Positions 9,010 to 17,421 of a DNA stretch of 64,000 nt are shown piece after piece; position 1 is the stretch's first letter, and every line of letters starts with the position of its first letter. The notes under the pieces were generated by a model that ran no database searches, was not told the DNA's origin, and was given only the letters and a program-made list of their open reading frames with translations. The stretch is from Microbacteriaceae bacterium (GTDB lineage: Bacteria > Actinomycetota > Actinomycetes > Actinomycetales > Microbacteriaceae): assembly GCA_009780695.1 (NCBI GenBank), contig WQZN01000010.1, forward strand, positions 1 to 64,000, given 5' to 3'. A program made the translations under genes and the position numbers.

Positions 9010-9768
9010 GTGTCCAGGCTCACGGTCGTGATCCCCGCGCTCAACGACGCCGAGATGCTGCGGCACGCGCTCGCGGCGCTCTCAGCGCAGACCCGCCCCG
9101 CCGACGAGGTGATCGTCGTCGACAACGGCAGCGACGACGAGACCGCGGAGGTCGCGCGCACGGCGGGCGCGACGCTGCTCTTCCAGCCGCGACGCGGCAT
9201 CATGTCGGCATCGGCGACCGGGTACGACGCGGCGACGGGCGACCTCATCGCCCGCATCGACGCGGACTCGCGGCCGCCGGCCGACTGGGCCGCGCGCCTC
9301 GTCGCGGCGTTCGAGGCCGAGCCCGCGCTGGACGTGCTGACGGGCCCGGGCGACTTCTACGGCGAGCGCGCGTGGGCGAACTGGATCGGCGAGCACATCT
9401 ATCTCGCCGGCTACTTCCACGTCGTCGGCCCGTGGCTCGGCAACGCGCCCGTGTTCGGCTCCAACTTCGCCATGCGCGCCGCCGTGTGGGAGGCCGTCGG
9501 GCCGCTCGTGCATCGCGACGACCCCCGCATCCACGACGACCTCGACCTCACCCTGCATCTGCCGCTCGACGCGGTGGTGCGTTACGACCGGACGCTGCGC
9601 GTGGGGGTGTCGGCGCGGCCGTTCTCGAGCTGGCGCGGGCTGGGACGCCGCGTCGCGTGGGCGTACGTCACCTTCGCGGCGCACTGGCCCGCGGCATCCC
9701 CCTGGGGCCGCCGCGCGGCGCGGCGGCGGTGGCGGAACGACGTGGAACGACGGGGTTCGCTGCGCTGA
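9010..9768 (+). CDS. Family 2 glycosyltransferase
   Basis: A 252-residue GT-A fold glycosyltransferase. It shows LTVVIPALND at the start, VIVVDNGSDDET near residue 35, and a DAD motif (ARIDADSRPP, residues 84-86) that would bind the metal and nucleotide-sugar. No membrane segment follows, so it is probably cytosolic or peripheral. Donor and acceptor are unknown. It starts with GTG and is divergent from the FAD oxidase gene across 54 bases. A 6-bp inverted repeat, GACGCC/GGCGTC (9773-9790), lies at its convergent junction with the next gene. Confidence 0.85.
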   Translation: MSRLTVVIPALNDAEMLRHALAALSAQTRPADEVIVVDNGSDDETAEVARTAGATLLFQPRRGIMSASATGYDAATGDLIARIDADSRPPADWAARLVAAFEAEPALDVLTGPGDFYGERAWANWIGEHIYLAGYFHVVGPWLGNAPVFGSNFAMRAAVWEAVGPLVHRDDPRIHDDLDLTLHLPLDAVVRYDRTLRVGVSARPFSSWRGLGRRVAWAYVTFAAHWPAASPWGRRAARRRWRNDVERRGSLR

Positions 9769-9778
9769 GCCCGACGCC

Positions 9779-10696
9779 CTATTCGGCGTCCTGCGGCTGC
9801 TGCTCGACAGGGTCCGCCTGCCGGAAGAGGTACACCATGTCGAGCGCGAGCTGGTGCGGCGTGGTCTCGCACGGGCTGTGCCCGGTGATGTAGACGGCCG
9901 CGGTCGCCCCGATCTCACGCGCGAAGCGGTGGTAGCGCTTCGCGCGCCAGAGGTCGTGCTCGCCGGCGACCACGAGCTTGGGCAGCGCGGATGCGCGCAG
10001 CGCGGCTCTGACATCCGGCGTCTTCATCATCAGCCCGACGATGCCGTCGATGCTCTCGCGGCGCGTGTGCGCGAGGCGCTCGTTGGCGAACTTCAGGCGC
10101 TCGGGCGTCACCTTGCTGAAGTTCGTCCTGACGTTCCAGATCAGCACGCCGCCGCCGACGTGCTTCGTGTAGAACGGCAGCTGGGTCAGCCAGCCGATCG
10201 TGCGGATGCCGCGGAACACCTGGCCCGTGAGCGGCGGCGTCGCGAGCAGCGTGAGGCTGCGCACGAGATCGGGGCGCCGCACGGCGACGAGCTGCGCCAC
10301 GATGCCCGCGAACGAGAAACCGAGCAGGTGCGCCGGGCCGGCCGACTCGAGGAAGGCGATCATGTCGTCGTAGAACAGGTCGTAGGTCCAGCCCTCGGTG
10401 CCCTGCGGGCCGGCCGCCGCCGACTCGTAGTTGCCGGGCAGGTCGTAGGACTGCACGAAGTAGCCCTCGTCGGCGAGGATCGGCGCGAGGTAGGCGAAGT
10501 CCTCCTTCGAACCGGTCGCGCCCGGCACCATCACGACGCGCTCGCCGGCCGGGTCGCCGAGGTCCCACGAGGCGAGCTTCCCGCTCGGGGCCGCAAAGTC
10601 GTAGGTGCGCGTGCCCGGGGGTGCGACGGCCCAGTCGATGGGAGGCAGCGCCTCGTCGAGTCCGATCGCGTTCTCTGCGGTCGTCGGGAGGCTCAT
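9779..10696 (-). CDS. Alpha/beta-hydrolase, second of a tandem pair
   Basis: A 305-residue alpha/beta-hydrolase. The nucleophile elbow is GFSFAG, i.e. GxSxA rather than GxSxG. The acid is probably in GEHDLW and the base in TGHSPCETTP. VMVPGATGSKEDF precedes the elbow. It is clearly paralogous to the gene just upstream, sharing VPGATGSKEDF, PPLTG and GHSPCETTP. Its ATG overlaps the upstream stop codon (ATGA), so the two are translationally coupled. The substrate is unknown. Confidence 0.85.
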   Translation of the reverse strand: MSLPTTAENAIGLDEALPPIDWAVAPPGTRTYDFAAPSGKLASWDLGDPAGERVVMVPGATGSKEDFAYLAPILADEGYFVQSYDLPGNYESAAAGPQGTEGWTYDLFYDDMIAFLESAGPAHLLGFSFAGIVAQLVAVRRPDLVRSLTLLATPPLTGQVFRGIRTIGWLTQLPFYTKHVGGGVLIWNVRTNFSKVTPERLKFANERLAHTRRESIDGIVGLMMKTPDVRAALRASALPKLVVAGEHDLWRAKRYHRFAREIGATAAVYITGHSPCETTPHQLALDMVYLFRQADPVEQQPQDAE

Positions 10697-11586
10697 GCCG
10701 GCTGCTCCGCCCGTTCGAAGGTCATGATCATGTCGCAAGCGAGTTGGTTCGGAGTCGTCTCGCACGGGCTGTGACCCGTGCGGTAGACCGCGAGTTCCGC
10801 CCCGATCCTAGCGGCGTAGGCGGCGTGGGCGCGCACCGACCAGAGATCGTGTTTTCCCGTCGCGACCAGGATCGGGATGCCGGCCGAGGCGACCCGGGCG
10901 GTGACATCCGGCGTCGCCATCATCAGCCCGACCATGTCGTCGACGCTCGCCCGCCGGGTCACCCCGAGCCGCCGCCGGACGAACTCGAGCCGCTGCTCGT
11001 CGACGCCGTTCTTGTTGGTGCGGATGCCCCAGACCAGCAGAGCCGCCCCGACCCGCGCCGAGAAGAACCGTGCGAGGAAGCCGACGATCTTCATGCGACG
11101 GAACACGTTGCCGGTGAGCGGCGGGGTCGTCAGCAGCGTGAGGCTGCGCAGCAGCTCGGGGCGCTCGGCGAGCACGAGCTGCGCGACGATGCCCGCGAAG
11201 GAGTAGCCGAGCACGTGCGCCGGCTCGCCCTGCTCGAGGAACGCGATCAGGTCGGCGGTGAACAGCGGGTAGTCGTACCGGCCGGATGCCGCGCTCGGGC
11301 CCGCCTGGGCGGAGTCGTATTGCCCCGCCAGGTCGAAGGTCTGCACGAAGTACCCCGCTGCGACGAGCGGCGGCGCGAGCAGCAGGAAGTCCTCCTTCGA
11401 GCCGGTCGCACCCGGCACCAGCACGACGCGCGCGGCCGCCGGGTCGCCGAGCGACCAGCCGGCGAGGGTGCCGCTCGGCGCTGCGAACCGGATCGGGACC
11501 GCGTGCGGGTCGGCCGCGAACCAGTCGATCGGCACGATCCGCGCATCGAGCTCCGCTGCACGCGCTCGCGCGCCCGCCGTCTCCAT
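10693..11586 (-). CDS. Alpha/beta-hydrolase, first of a tandem pair
   Basis: A 297-residue paralogue of the downstream hydrolase, with the elbow GYSFAG, VLVPGATGSKEDF, GKHDLW and TGHSPCETTP in the same order. Divergence between the copies is substantial outside these motifs, so the duplication is old. The ATG at 11586 is preferred; the longer in-frame reading runs into aspA territory. Two 14-base direct repeats (11611-11624 and 11630-11643) lie 25-57 bases upstream. No signal peptide is seen. Confidence 0.85.
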   Translation of the reverse strand: METAGARARAAELDARIVPIDWFAADPHAVPIRFAAPSGTLAGWSLGDPAAARVVLVPGATGSKEDFLLLAPPLVAAGYFVQTFDLAGQYDSAQAGPSAASGRYDYPLFTADLIAFLEQGEPAHVLGYSFAGIVAQLVLAERPELLRSLTLLTTPPLTGNVFRRMKIVGFLARFFSARVGAALLVWGIRTNKNGVDEQRLEFVRRRLGVTRRASVDDMVGLMMATPDVTARVASAGIPILVATGKHDLWSVRAHAAYAARIGAELAVYRTGHSPCETTPNQLACDMIMTFERAEQPA

Positions 11587-11610
11587 GCCTTCATTGTGCG
11601 CACCGCCGGG

Positions 11611-11643
11611 GTCGATTCGGCGGAAGTGTGTCGATTCGGCGGA
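11611..11643. repeat. Two direct repeats upstream of the hydrolase pair
   Basis: GTCGATTCGGCGGA occurs at 11611-11624 and 11630-11643, a 19-base period, in the 125-base gap upstream of the hydrolase operon. Same-face spacing (about two helical turns) would suit a regulator-binding site. No other feature is seen in this gap. Confidence 0.5.
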
Positions 11644-11711
11644 GCCGTGCCAGGGAATGCTCCGCACAATCGGCCCGGATCCGCGCGCGGGGATGGTGCG
11701 GGTGCGGGGTC

Positions 11712-13109
11712 TCAGGCCTCGCCGGGGCCCTCGCCCGCGAGGCGCTCGGGCGAGAGCTCGGCCTCGACGGCCTCGCGCGTCATGAGGCCCGCCTCGACGA
11801 CGAGGTCGGCGATGCTGCGGCCGGTCAGCAGCGCGGTCTTCGCCAGGGCGGCGGATGCCTGGTACCCGATGAGCGGCGTGAGCGCGGTCACGACGCTCAC
11901 GCTCGAGCCCACCATCGCGGCGAGCCGCGCCTCGTTCGCGGTGATGCCCTCGACGCAGTTGACGCGCAGGGTGAGGAACGCCTGCCGCATCCACGTGATC
12001 GACTGCAGCAGCGAGTGGGCGATCACCGGCTCGAAGGCGTTGAGCTGCAGCTGCCCGGCTTCCACGGCCATGGTGACGGTGACATCCGCCCCGACGACCG
12101 AGAACGCGACCTGGTTGACCGCCTCGGGGATGACGGGGTTGACCTTGCCCGGCATGATCGACGACCCGGCCTGTTTCGGCGGCAGGTTGATCTCGCCCAG
12201 ACCCGCCTGCGGGCCCGAGGAGAGCAGCCGCAGGTCGTTGCAGATCTTGGAGAGCTTGACCGCGGCGCGCTTGAGCGCCGACGAGAAGGTCATGAACACG
12301 CCGGTGTCGCTCGTCGCCTCGATCAGGTCGCCCGCGGTGGTGAGCTGGATGCCCGAGATCTCGGAGAGGTGACGGCGCACGGCTGTCGTATAGCCCGGCT
12401 CCGCGTTGATGCCCGTGCCGATCGCCGTCGCCCCGAGGTTGATCTCGGAGAGCAGGGGCAGCGTCTCGCCGATGCGCTGGAGGTCCTCGGTCATGGTCGT
12501 GGCCCAGCCGTGGAACTCCTGTCCGAGGGTGAGCGGCACGGCATCCTGCAGCTGCGTGCGGCCGATCTTCAGGATGTGCGCGAACTCGCGGCCCTTGGCG
12601 GAGAAGGCGTCGCGCAGGGCGCGCATCTCATCGAGCATGCTCGAGAGGGAATACATCATCGCGAGCTTGATCGCCGTCGGGTAGACGTCGTTGGTCGACT
12701 GGCTGCGGTTGACGTCGTCGATCGGGTGCAGGAACGCATAGTCGCCCTTGGCATGGCCGCCGAGCTCGAGCGCACGGTTGGCGATGACCTCGTTCGCGTT
12801 CATGTTCGTCGAGGTGCCCGCGCCGCCCTGGATGACGCCGACGACGAACTGCTCGTGCAGCGCTCCCCCGGCGATCTCGGCGCAGGCCGTGTCGATGAGC
12901 TCGGCCTTGCCCGGGTCGAGCACGCCGAGCTCGGCGTTGGCGCGCGCGGCGGCCTGCTTGACGTGCACGAGCGCTCGCACGAGCTCGGGGTAGACCGAGA
13001 TCGGCCGCTTCGTGATCGGGAAGTTCTCGACGGCGCGTGCCGTGTGCACGCCCCAATATGCCTCGTCGGGAATCTGATGGGTCCCCAGCGAATCGGATTC
13101 GGTGCGCAC
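11712..13109 (-). CDS. aspA: Aspartate ammonia-lyase
   Basis: A 465-residue member of the fumarase/aspartase superfamily, which converts aspartate to fumarate and ammonia. The superfamily signature GSSIMPGKVNP lies near residue 320, with SQSTNDVYPTA near 140 and GRTQLQDAVPLTLGQEF near 185. Class II fumarase is the main alternative; the overall pattern (TESDSLG at the start, MMYSLSSML, NAFEPVI) reads more like AspA. The start is GTG behind GGGGAGGG. It lies downstream of the aldehyde dehydrogenase gene with no obvious shared pathway. Confidence 0.88.
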   Translation of the reverse strand: MRTESDSLGTHQIPDEAYWGVHTARAVENFPITKRPISVYPELVRALVHVKQAAARANAELGVLDPGKAELIDTACAEIAGGALHEQFVVGVIQGGAGTSTNMNANEVIANRALELGGHAKGDYAFLHPIDDVNRSQSTNDVYPTAIKLAMMYSLSSMLDEMRALRDAFSAKGREFAHILKIGRTQLQDAVPLTLGQEFHGWATTMTEDLQRIGETLPLLSEINLGATAIGTGINAEPGYTTAVRRHLSEISGIQLTTAGDLIEATSDTGVFMTFSSALKRAAVKLSKICNDLRLLSSGPQAGLGEINLPPKQAGSSIMPGKVNPVIPEAVNQVAFSVVGADVTVTMAVEAGQLQLNAFEPVIAHSLLQSITWMRQAFLTLRVNCVEGITANEARLAAMVGSSVSVVTALTPLIGYQASAALAKTALLTGRSIADLVVEAGLMTREAVEAELSPERLAGEGPGEA

Positions 13110-13141
13110 GCGCCCTCCCCTGTTCGGAATCGCTCGGCTGG

Positions 13142-14578
13142 TCAGCTGATCCGGCCGAGCACCTTGCGGATCAGATTCTCGCGCGCCGGCGTGTAGGGCG
13201 GCGCGATGAGCTGGATCGTGTCGGGCGAGAGCGGCTTGCTCAGCACGGCCTTGGCGTGGCTGAACAGCTCGACCGAGCGGCGGCCGTGGTAGGCGCCCAT
13301 GCCGCTCGCTCCGACCCCGCCGAAGGGCAGCGCGTGCACGCCGATATGGCCGAGCGGGATGCCGAAGCCGAGCGCCCCCGACGAGGTCTCGGTCGTGAAC
13401 CGCTTCTTGGTGCGGGCGTCCTCCGTGAAGACGTAGAGCGCGAGCGGCTTGTCGTGCGCGTTGATGTAGCGGATCGCGTCGTCCAGCCCGGTCACCGTGA
13501 CCATCGGCAGGATCGGCCCGAAGATCTCCTGCTGCATGACCGGGGCGTCGCGCGGCACGTCGGCGAGCACCGTCGGGGCGAGGTAGCGCTCGGCGGCATC
13601 CGTCTGCCCGCCCGTCACGACCTCGCCCGCGCCGAGCAGCCCCGAGAGCCGCGCGAAGTGCCGGTCGTCGACGACGCGGCCGTAGTCGGGGCTCGCCGCC
13701 GGGTCGGCGCCGAAGTAGCGCTCAACCTGGCGCGCGAGCGCCGGCCCGAGCTTCGCCTGCACCTCGGCCGTCGCGAGCACGTAGTCGGGCGCGATGCACG
13801 TCTGCCCGGCGTTGACGAAGCGCCCCCACGCGATGCGTGCGGCGGCCGCGTCGAGGTCGACCGTGTCGTCGATGTAGGTCGGCGACTTGCCGCCGAGCTC
13901 GAGGGTCACGGGGGTCAGGTGCTTCGCCGCGGCCTCGAGCACGATGCGCCCGACGGTGCCGTTGCCCGTGTAGAAGATGTGGTCGAAGCGCTGGGCGAGC
14001 AGCTCGGTCGTCTCGGGAACCCCGCCCTCGACGACCGCGACGGCCTCGGGGTCGAGGTACCTCGGCACGAGCTCGCCGAGCAGCCGGGCCGTCGCCGGGG
14101 CGAGCTCGCTCGGCTTGATCACGACCGCGTTGCCCGCGGCGAGCGCGCCGATCGCCGGGGCGAGCGTGAGCTGCACGGGGTAGTTCCACGGAGCGATGAT
14201 CGCGACGACGCCGAGCGGCTCGAGCACGACCTTCGCCGATGCGGGCAGCAGCGCGGCGGGCACGGGCACGCGCATCGGGCGCAGCCAGCCCCTGAGGTGC
14301 GCCGCGACGCTGCCGAGCTCGGCGCGCGTGAAGCCGATCTCGGAGTACTGGGCCTCAGCGCCCGACTTGCGCAGGTCGGCCCACAGCGCGGCCTCGAGCG
14401 CGGGGCCGTTCTCGGCGAGCAGAGCGTCCAGGCGGGCGAGCTGGGTGCGGCGCCACGCGAGCGGCTTCGTGCGGCCCGCGTCGAACGCGGCGCGCAGGCC
14501 CGCGACCGTGGCCGCGATCGGCGTGCGGGTGGCGGATGCCTCGGCCGAGGCATCCTCGATCGGCTTCTGCTCGCTCAT
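13142..14578 (-). CDS. NAD(P)-dependent aldehyde dehydrogenase
   Basis: A 478-residue class-3-like aldehyde dehydrogenase. The catalytic cysteine is in NAGQTCIAPDY (near residue 265), the general base glutamate in LELGGKSP (near 225), and APWNYPVQL marks the cofactor fold. The length and a C-terminus lacking an obvious membrane anchor resemble coniferyl/benzaldehyde or medium-chain aldehyde dehydrogenases. The ATG at 14578 has AAGGGGGAGC upstream. The neighbouring beta-lactamase-like gene ends 16 bases upstream, so the two are likely co-transcribed. Confidence 0.9.
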   Translation of the reverse strand: MSEQKPIEDASAEASATRTPIAATVAGLRAAFDAGRTKPLAWRRTQLARLDALLAENGPALEAALWADLRKSGAEAQYSEIGFTRAELGSVAAHLRGWLRPMRVPVPAALLPASAKVVLEPLGVVAIIAPWNYPVQLTLAPAIGALAAGNAVVIKPSELAPATARLLGELVPRYLDPEAVAVVEGGVPETTELLAQRFDHIFYTGNGTVGRIVLEAAAKHLTPVTLELGGKSPTYIDDTVDLDAAAARIAWGRFVNAGQTCIAPDYVLATAEVQAKLGPALARQVERYFGADPAASPDYGRVVDDRHFARLSGLLGAGEVVTGGQTDAAERYLAPTVLADVPRDAPVMQQEIFGPILPMVTVTGLDDAIRYINAHDKPLALYVFTEDARTKKRFTTETSSGALGFGIPLGHIGVHALPFGGVGASGMGAYHGRRSVELFSHAKAVLSKPLSPDTIQLIAPPYTPARENLIRKVLGRIS

Positions 14579-14594
14579 CGTGGCGCTCCCCCTT

Positions 14595-16010
14595 CTAGTC
14601 GACCGGCGTCAGCAGCAGGTCCGTGTGCGAGGTCAGACCGAGGTCGGGCGTGAAGCGCGCCGTGAGCTGCGGCCCCTCGGGCCCGTCGGCGATGAGCCGC
14701 CACACCCAGCGGAAGGGCGTGCCGATCAGCTGCACGTGCAGTTCCAGCGCGCCGTCGTGCGCCCAGCTCGCCCGCGCGGCGCACGGCACGATCGGCAGCG
14801 ACTCGAGCGGCGACGACGTCTGGCCGTAGACCCAGTCGCGGCGGCCGGCGACGAGCGATGCGACGCCCGCCTTCGTGGTGAAGTCGAAGGCGACCGAGTC
14901 CGGGGCGAAGCGCACCGCGAGCCTCTCGATGCCCGAGGGGTTGCCCTGGAGCGCGAAGGTGCGGCCGTCGAGGGATGCCTCGGCCGCGGCATCCGGCTCG
15001 GCCGGCGTCGGCTCGGGCACCGCGCGCCCCTCGAGCGCGAGAGCGCGCCCGTCGGGCTCCCCGGCCCCCTCGTGCCCGGGCGTCACACCGGGCAGCAGCT
15101 CGCGCCAGATCGTCGTGAGGATCTGGTTCGCGTCCGACGAGCCCGAGGTCGTCGTGACGACGAGGTCCAGCTCGGGGATGACGACGGCGAACTGACCGCA
15201 CATGCCGTCTGCACGGAAGCCGTGCGACGAGCGCCACAGCTGGAAGCCGTAGCCGAGGCGCGACTCGATGCTCGGCTCGAACCACGGGTTGCGCGTCTGC
15301 CACGAGCTCGCCTGGTCGACCCACTCGGCGGGGACGAGCTGACGCCCCTCCCACTCGCCGCGCTGCAGCAACAGCTGGCCGAGCTGCGCGAGCTGGCGGG
15401 TCGTGAGCTTGAGGCCCGTGCCGCCGTGCTCGATGCCGCGGGCGTCGCGCTCCCAGAACGGCGTCTCCCAGCCGAGCGGCTGGAAGAGGCGCGAGGTGAG
15501 GTACTCGGAGACGCTCACACCCGTGCGGCGCGTGACCGCCGCGGCGAGCGCATAGGTGCTCGCGGTGCTGTAGACGTAGTGCTCGCCGGGCGGGTAGGGC
15601 GCGGGCGACTCGAAGAACAGCTCCGCCCAGTCGCGCTCGGGCAGCGCCATGAAGACGCCCCAGAGGTCGTCGGGGTGGCCCGTCGTCATGGTCAGCAGGT
15701 GGCGGATCGTCTGGCCCGGGATCTCGCGGAGCTCGGGGAAGACCGCGTGGGTCGGCTCATCGAGCGCCAGCAGCCCCTCGGAGATCGCGAGGCCGACGGC
15801 GAGCGACGTGAACGTCTTGCTGACCGAGAACATCATGTGCGGGTCCTCGGGGCGATAGGGATGCCACCACCCCTCGGCCGCGACGCGCCCGTGCCGCGCG
15901 ATCACGAGGCCGTGCACGCCGTGCTTGCCTGCGTCGAGCGCATCCGCGAAGCGCGTGATCGCCGCGGGGTCGATACCAAGGGATTCCGGACTCGAGAGCT
16001 CCATCGCCAT
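14595..16010 (-). CDS. Serine hydrolase of the beta-lactamase/class C family
   Basis: A 471-residue protein. Residues 1-320 are a beta-lactamase-related serine hydrolase domain with the nucleophile motif SVSK (FSVSKTFTS, near residue 62) and a YST segment (HYVYSTASTY, near 145) in place of YxN. Residues 340-471 are a separate beta-rich C-terminal domain typical of esterase/6-aminohexanoate-dimer-hydrolase-like proteins. No signal peptide is visible, so it is probably cytosolic and not a penicillinase. A second in-frame ATG lies two codons in. It is divergent from the permease gene. Confidence 0.85.
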   Translation of the reverse strand: MAMELSSPESLGIDPAAITRFADALDAGKHGVHGLVIARHGRVAAEGWWHPYRPEDPHMMFSVSKTFTSLAVGLAISEGLLALDEPTHAVFPELREIPGQTIRHLLTMTTGHPDDLWGVFMALPERDWAELFFESPAPYPPGEHYVYSTASTYALAAAVTRRTGVSVSEYLTSRLFQPLGWETPFWERDARGIEHGGTGLKLTTRQLAQLGQLLLQRGEWEGRQLVPAEWVDQASSWQTRNPWFEPSIESRLGYGFQLWRSSHGFRADGMCGQFAVVIPELDLVVTTTSGSSDANQILTTIWRELLPGVTPGHEGAGEPDGRALALEGRAVPEPTPAEPDAAAEASLDGRTFALQGNPSGIERLAVRFAPDSVAFDFTTKAGVASLVAGRRDWVYGQTSSPLESLPIVPCAARASWAHDGALELHVQLIGTPFRWVWRLIADGPEGPQLTARFTPDLGLTSHTDLLLTPVD

Positions 16011-16051
16011 GAGATCGACAGTAGTGGCATCCCTTCGGCAGAATTCGGCTC

Positions 16052-17347
16052 ATGCCTTTGACTTGGACCACGCACGGCGACGGCAAGGCCATCGCCCCCG
16101 ACGCGATCGTCACCCCGGGCGAGCGCCTCAGCTGGCCGCGCACGATCGGGATCGGCGCCCAGCACGTCGTCGCGATGTTCGGCGCGACCTTCCTCGTGCC
16201 CGTGATCACGCACTTCCCGCCCGCCACGACGCTGCTGTTCTCGGGCATCGGCACCCTGCTGTTCCTGCTCATCACCGGCAACCGCCTGCCGAGCTATCTC
16301 GGCTCGTCGTTCGCGTTCCTCGCGCCGATCGCGGCCGCGATGGGCGAGAAGTACACGAAGCTCGACCATATCCCCTCCGCGTTGTTCGGCATCGTCGCCG
16401 TCGGCGTGCTGCTCGCGATCGTCGGCGCGATCGTGATGGTCACGGGCACGGCGTGGATCGACGCGCTCATGCCGCCCGTCGTCGCGGGTGCGATCGTGGC
16501 GCTGATCGGCTTCAACCTCGCCCCCACGGCGGGCGCCAATTTCGCCAAGGGTCCGCTCACGGCGGGCATCACCCTGGCCGCGATCGTACTGATCGCGGTG
16601 CTGTTCCGCGGCCTGCTCGGCCGGCTGTCGATCTTCCTCGGCGTCGTCGTCGGCTGGATCGCCGCGGGGCTGCAGGGCCAGGTCGACTTCTCGCAGGTCG
16701 GCAAGGCGGCCTGGTTCGGCCTGCCCCACTTCCAGCTGCCGGCCAACCCCTTCGACGGCGCGCTGCCGACGTGGACGCTGCTGCCCGTCTTCCTGCCGAT
16801 CGTGCTCGCGCTCATCGCCGAGAACGTCGGGCACATCCGCGGCGTCGCCGCGATGGCGGGCCAGCCCGAGCTGAACAGGCAGACCGGCCGGGCGCTGCTC
16901 GCCGACGGCCTGTCGACGATGCTCGCGGGCTTCTTCGGCGGCTCGGGCACGACGACCTACGGCGAGAACATCGGCACGATGGCCGCGACGCGCGTCTATT
17001 CGACCGCGGCGTACTGGGTCGCCGGCATCATCGCGATCCTGCTCGGCCTGTGCCCGAAGGTCGGCGCGATCATCTTCGCGATCCCCTCGGGCGTGCTCGG
17101 CGGCGCGACCGTCGCGCTCTACGGCCTGATCGGCGTCATCGGCATCAAGATCTGGATCGACAACAAGGTCGACTTCTCGCGCCCCCGCAACCAGTTCGCC
17201 GCCGCGATCGCGCTGGTGATCGGCATCGCGAACATCACCCTGACCTTCGGCCAGGTGCAGATCGCCGGCATCGCGCTCGGCGCGATCGCGGCGGTCGTCG
17301 TGTACCACGTGATGACCTGGATCGGGCGGGCGCGCGGGACCGCGTAG
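16052..17347 (+). CDS. NCS2-family uracil/xanthine permease
   Basis: A 431-residue transporter with about fourteen membrane segments. The NCS2 signatures are GAQHVVAMFGAT near residue 35, FLGSSFAF-like LGSSFAFLAP near 82, the ALIAENVGH segment carrying the substrate-binding glutamate near 255, and GSGTTTYGENIGTMA near 298. The pattern favours uracil (UraA-like) over xanthine, but this is not decisive. The gene is divergent from the serine hydrolase across 41 bases and is followed by a strong hairpin. Confidence 0.9.
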   Translation: MPLTWTTHGDGKAIAPDAIVTPGERLSWPRTIGIGAQHVVAMFGATFLVPVITHFPPATTLLFSGIGTLLFLLITGNRLPSYLGSSFAFLAPIAAAMGEKYTKLDHIPSALFGIVAVGVLLAIVGAIVMVTGTAWIDALMPPVVAGAIVALIGFNLAPTAGANFAKGPLTAGITLAAIVLIAVLFRGLLGRLSIFLGVVVGWIAAGLQGQVDFSQVGKAAWFGLPHFQLPANPFDGALPTWTLLPVFLPIVLALIAENVGHIRGVAAMAGQPELNRQTGRALLADGLSTMLAGFFGGSGTTTYGENIGTMAATRVYSTAAYWVAGIIAILLGLCPKVGAIIFAIPSGVLGGATVALYGLIGVIGIKIWIDNKVDFSRPRNQFAAAIALVIGIANITLTFGQVQIAGIALGAIAAVVVYHVMTWIGRARGTA

Positions 17348-17370
17348 ACCGCGCACACAGCCGATTCGTA

Positions 17371-17403
17371 GCGGGGGATGTCTGATGCCGGGACATCCCC
17401 CGC
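17371..17403. terminator. 12-bp perfect hairpin after the nucleobase permease
   Basis: GCGGGGGATGTC, a 9-base loop and GACATCCCCCGC lie 24 bases past the permease stop and end 18 bases before the next GTG start. With no T-run it could be a terminator for the permease or a leader structure for the APC transporter. The stem itself contains GGATGTC/GACATCC. Confidence 0.65.
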
Positions 17404-17421
17404 TCCCGTACGCTCTTCACC

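Noticed and set aside
17348-17421. c-di-AMP riboswitch before the APC permease
   Set aside because: The leader is only about 70 bases and holds a single simple hairpin without the conserved ydaO-type core.
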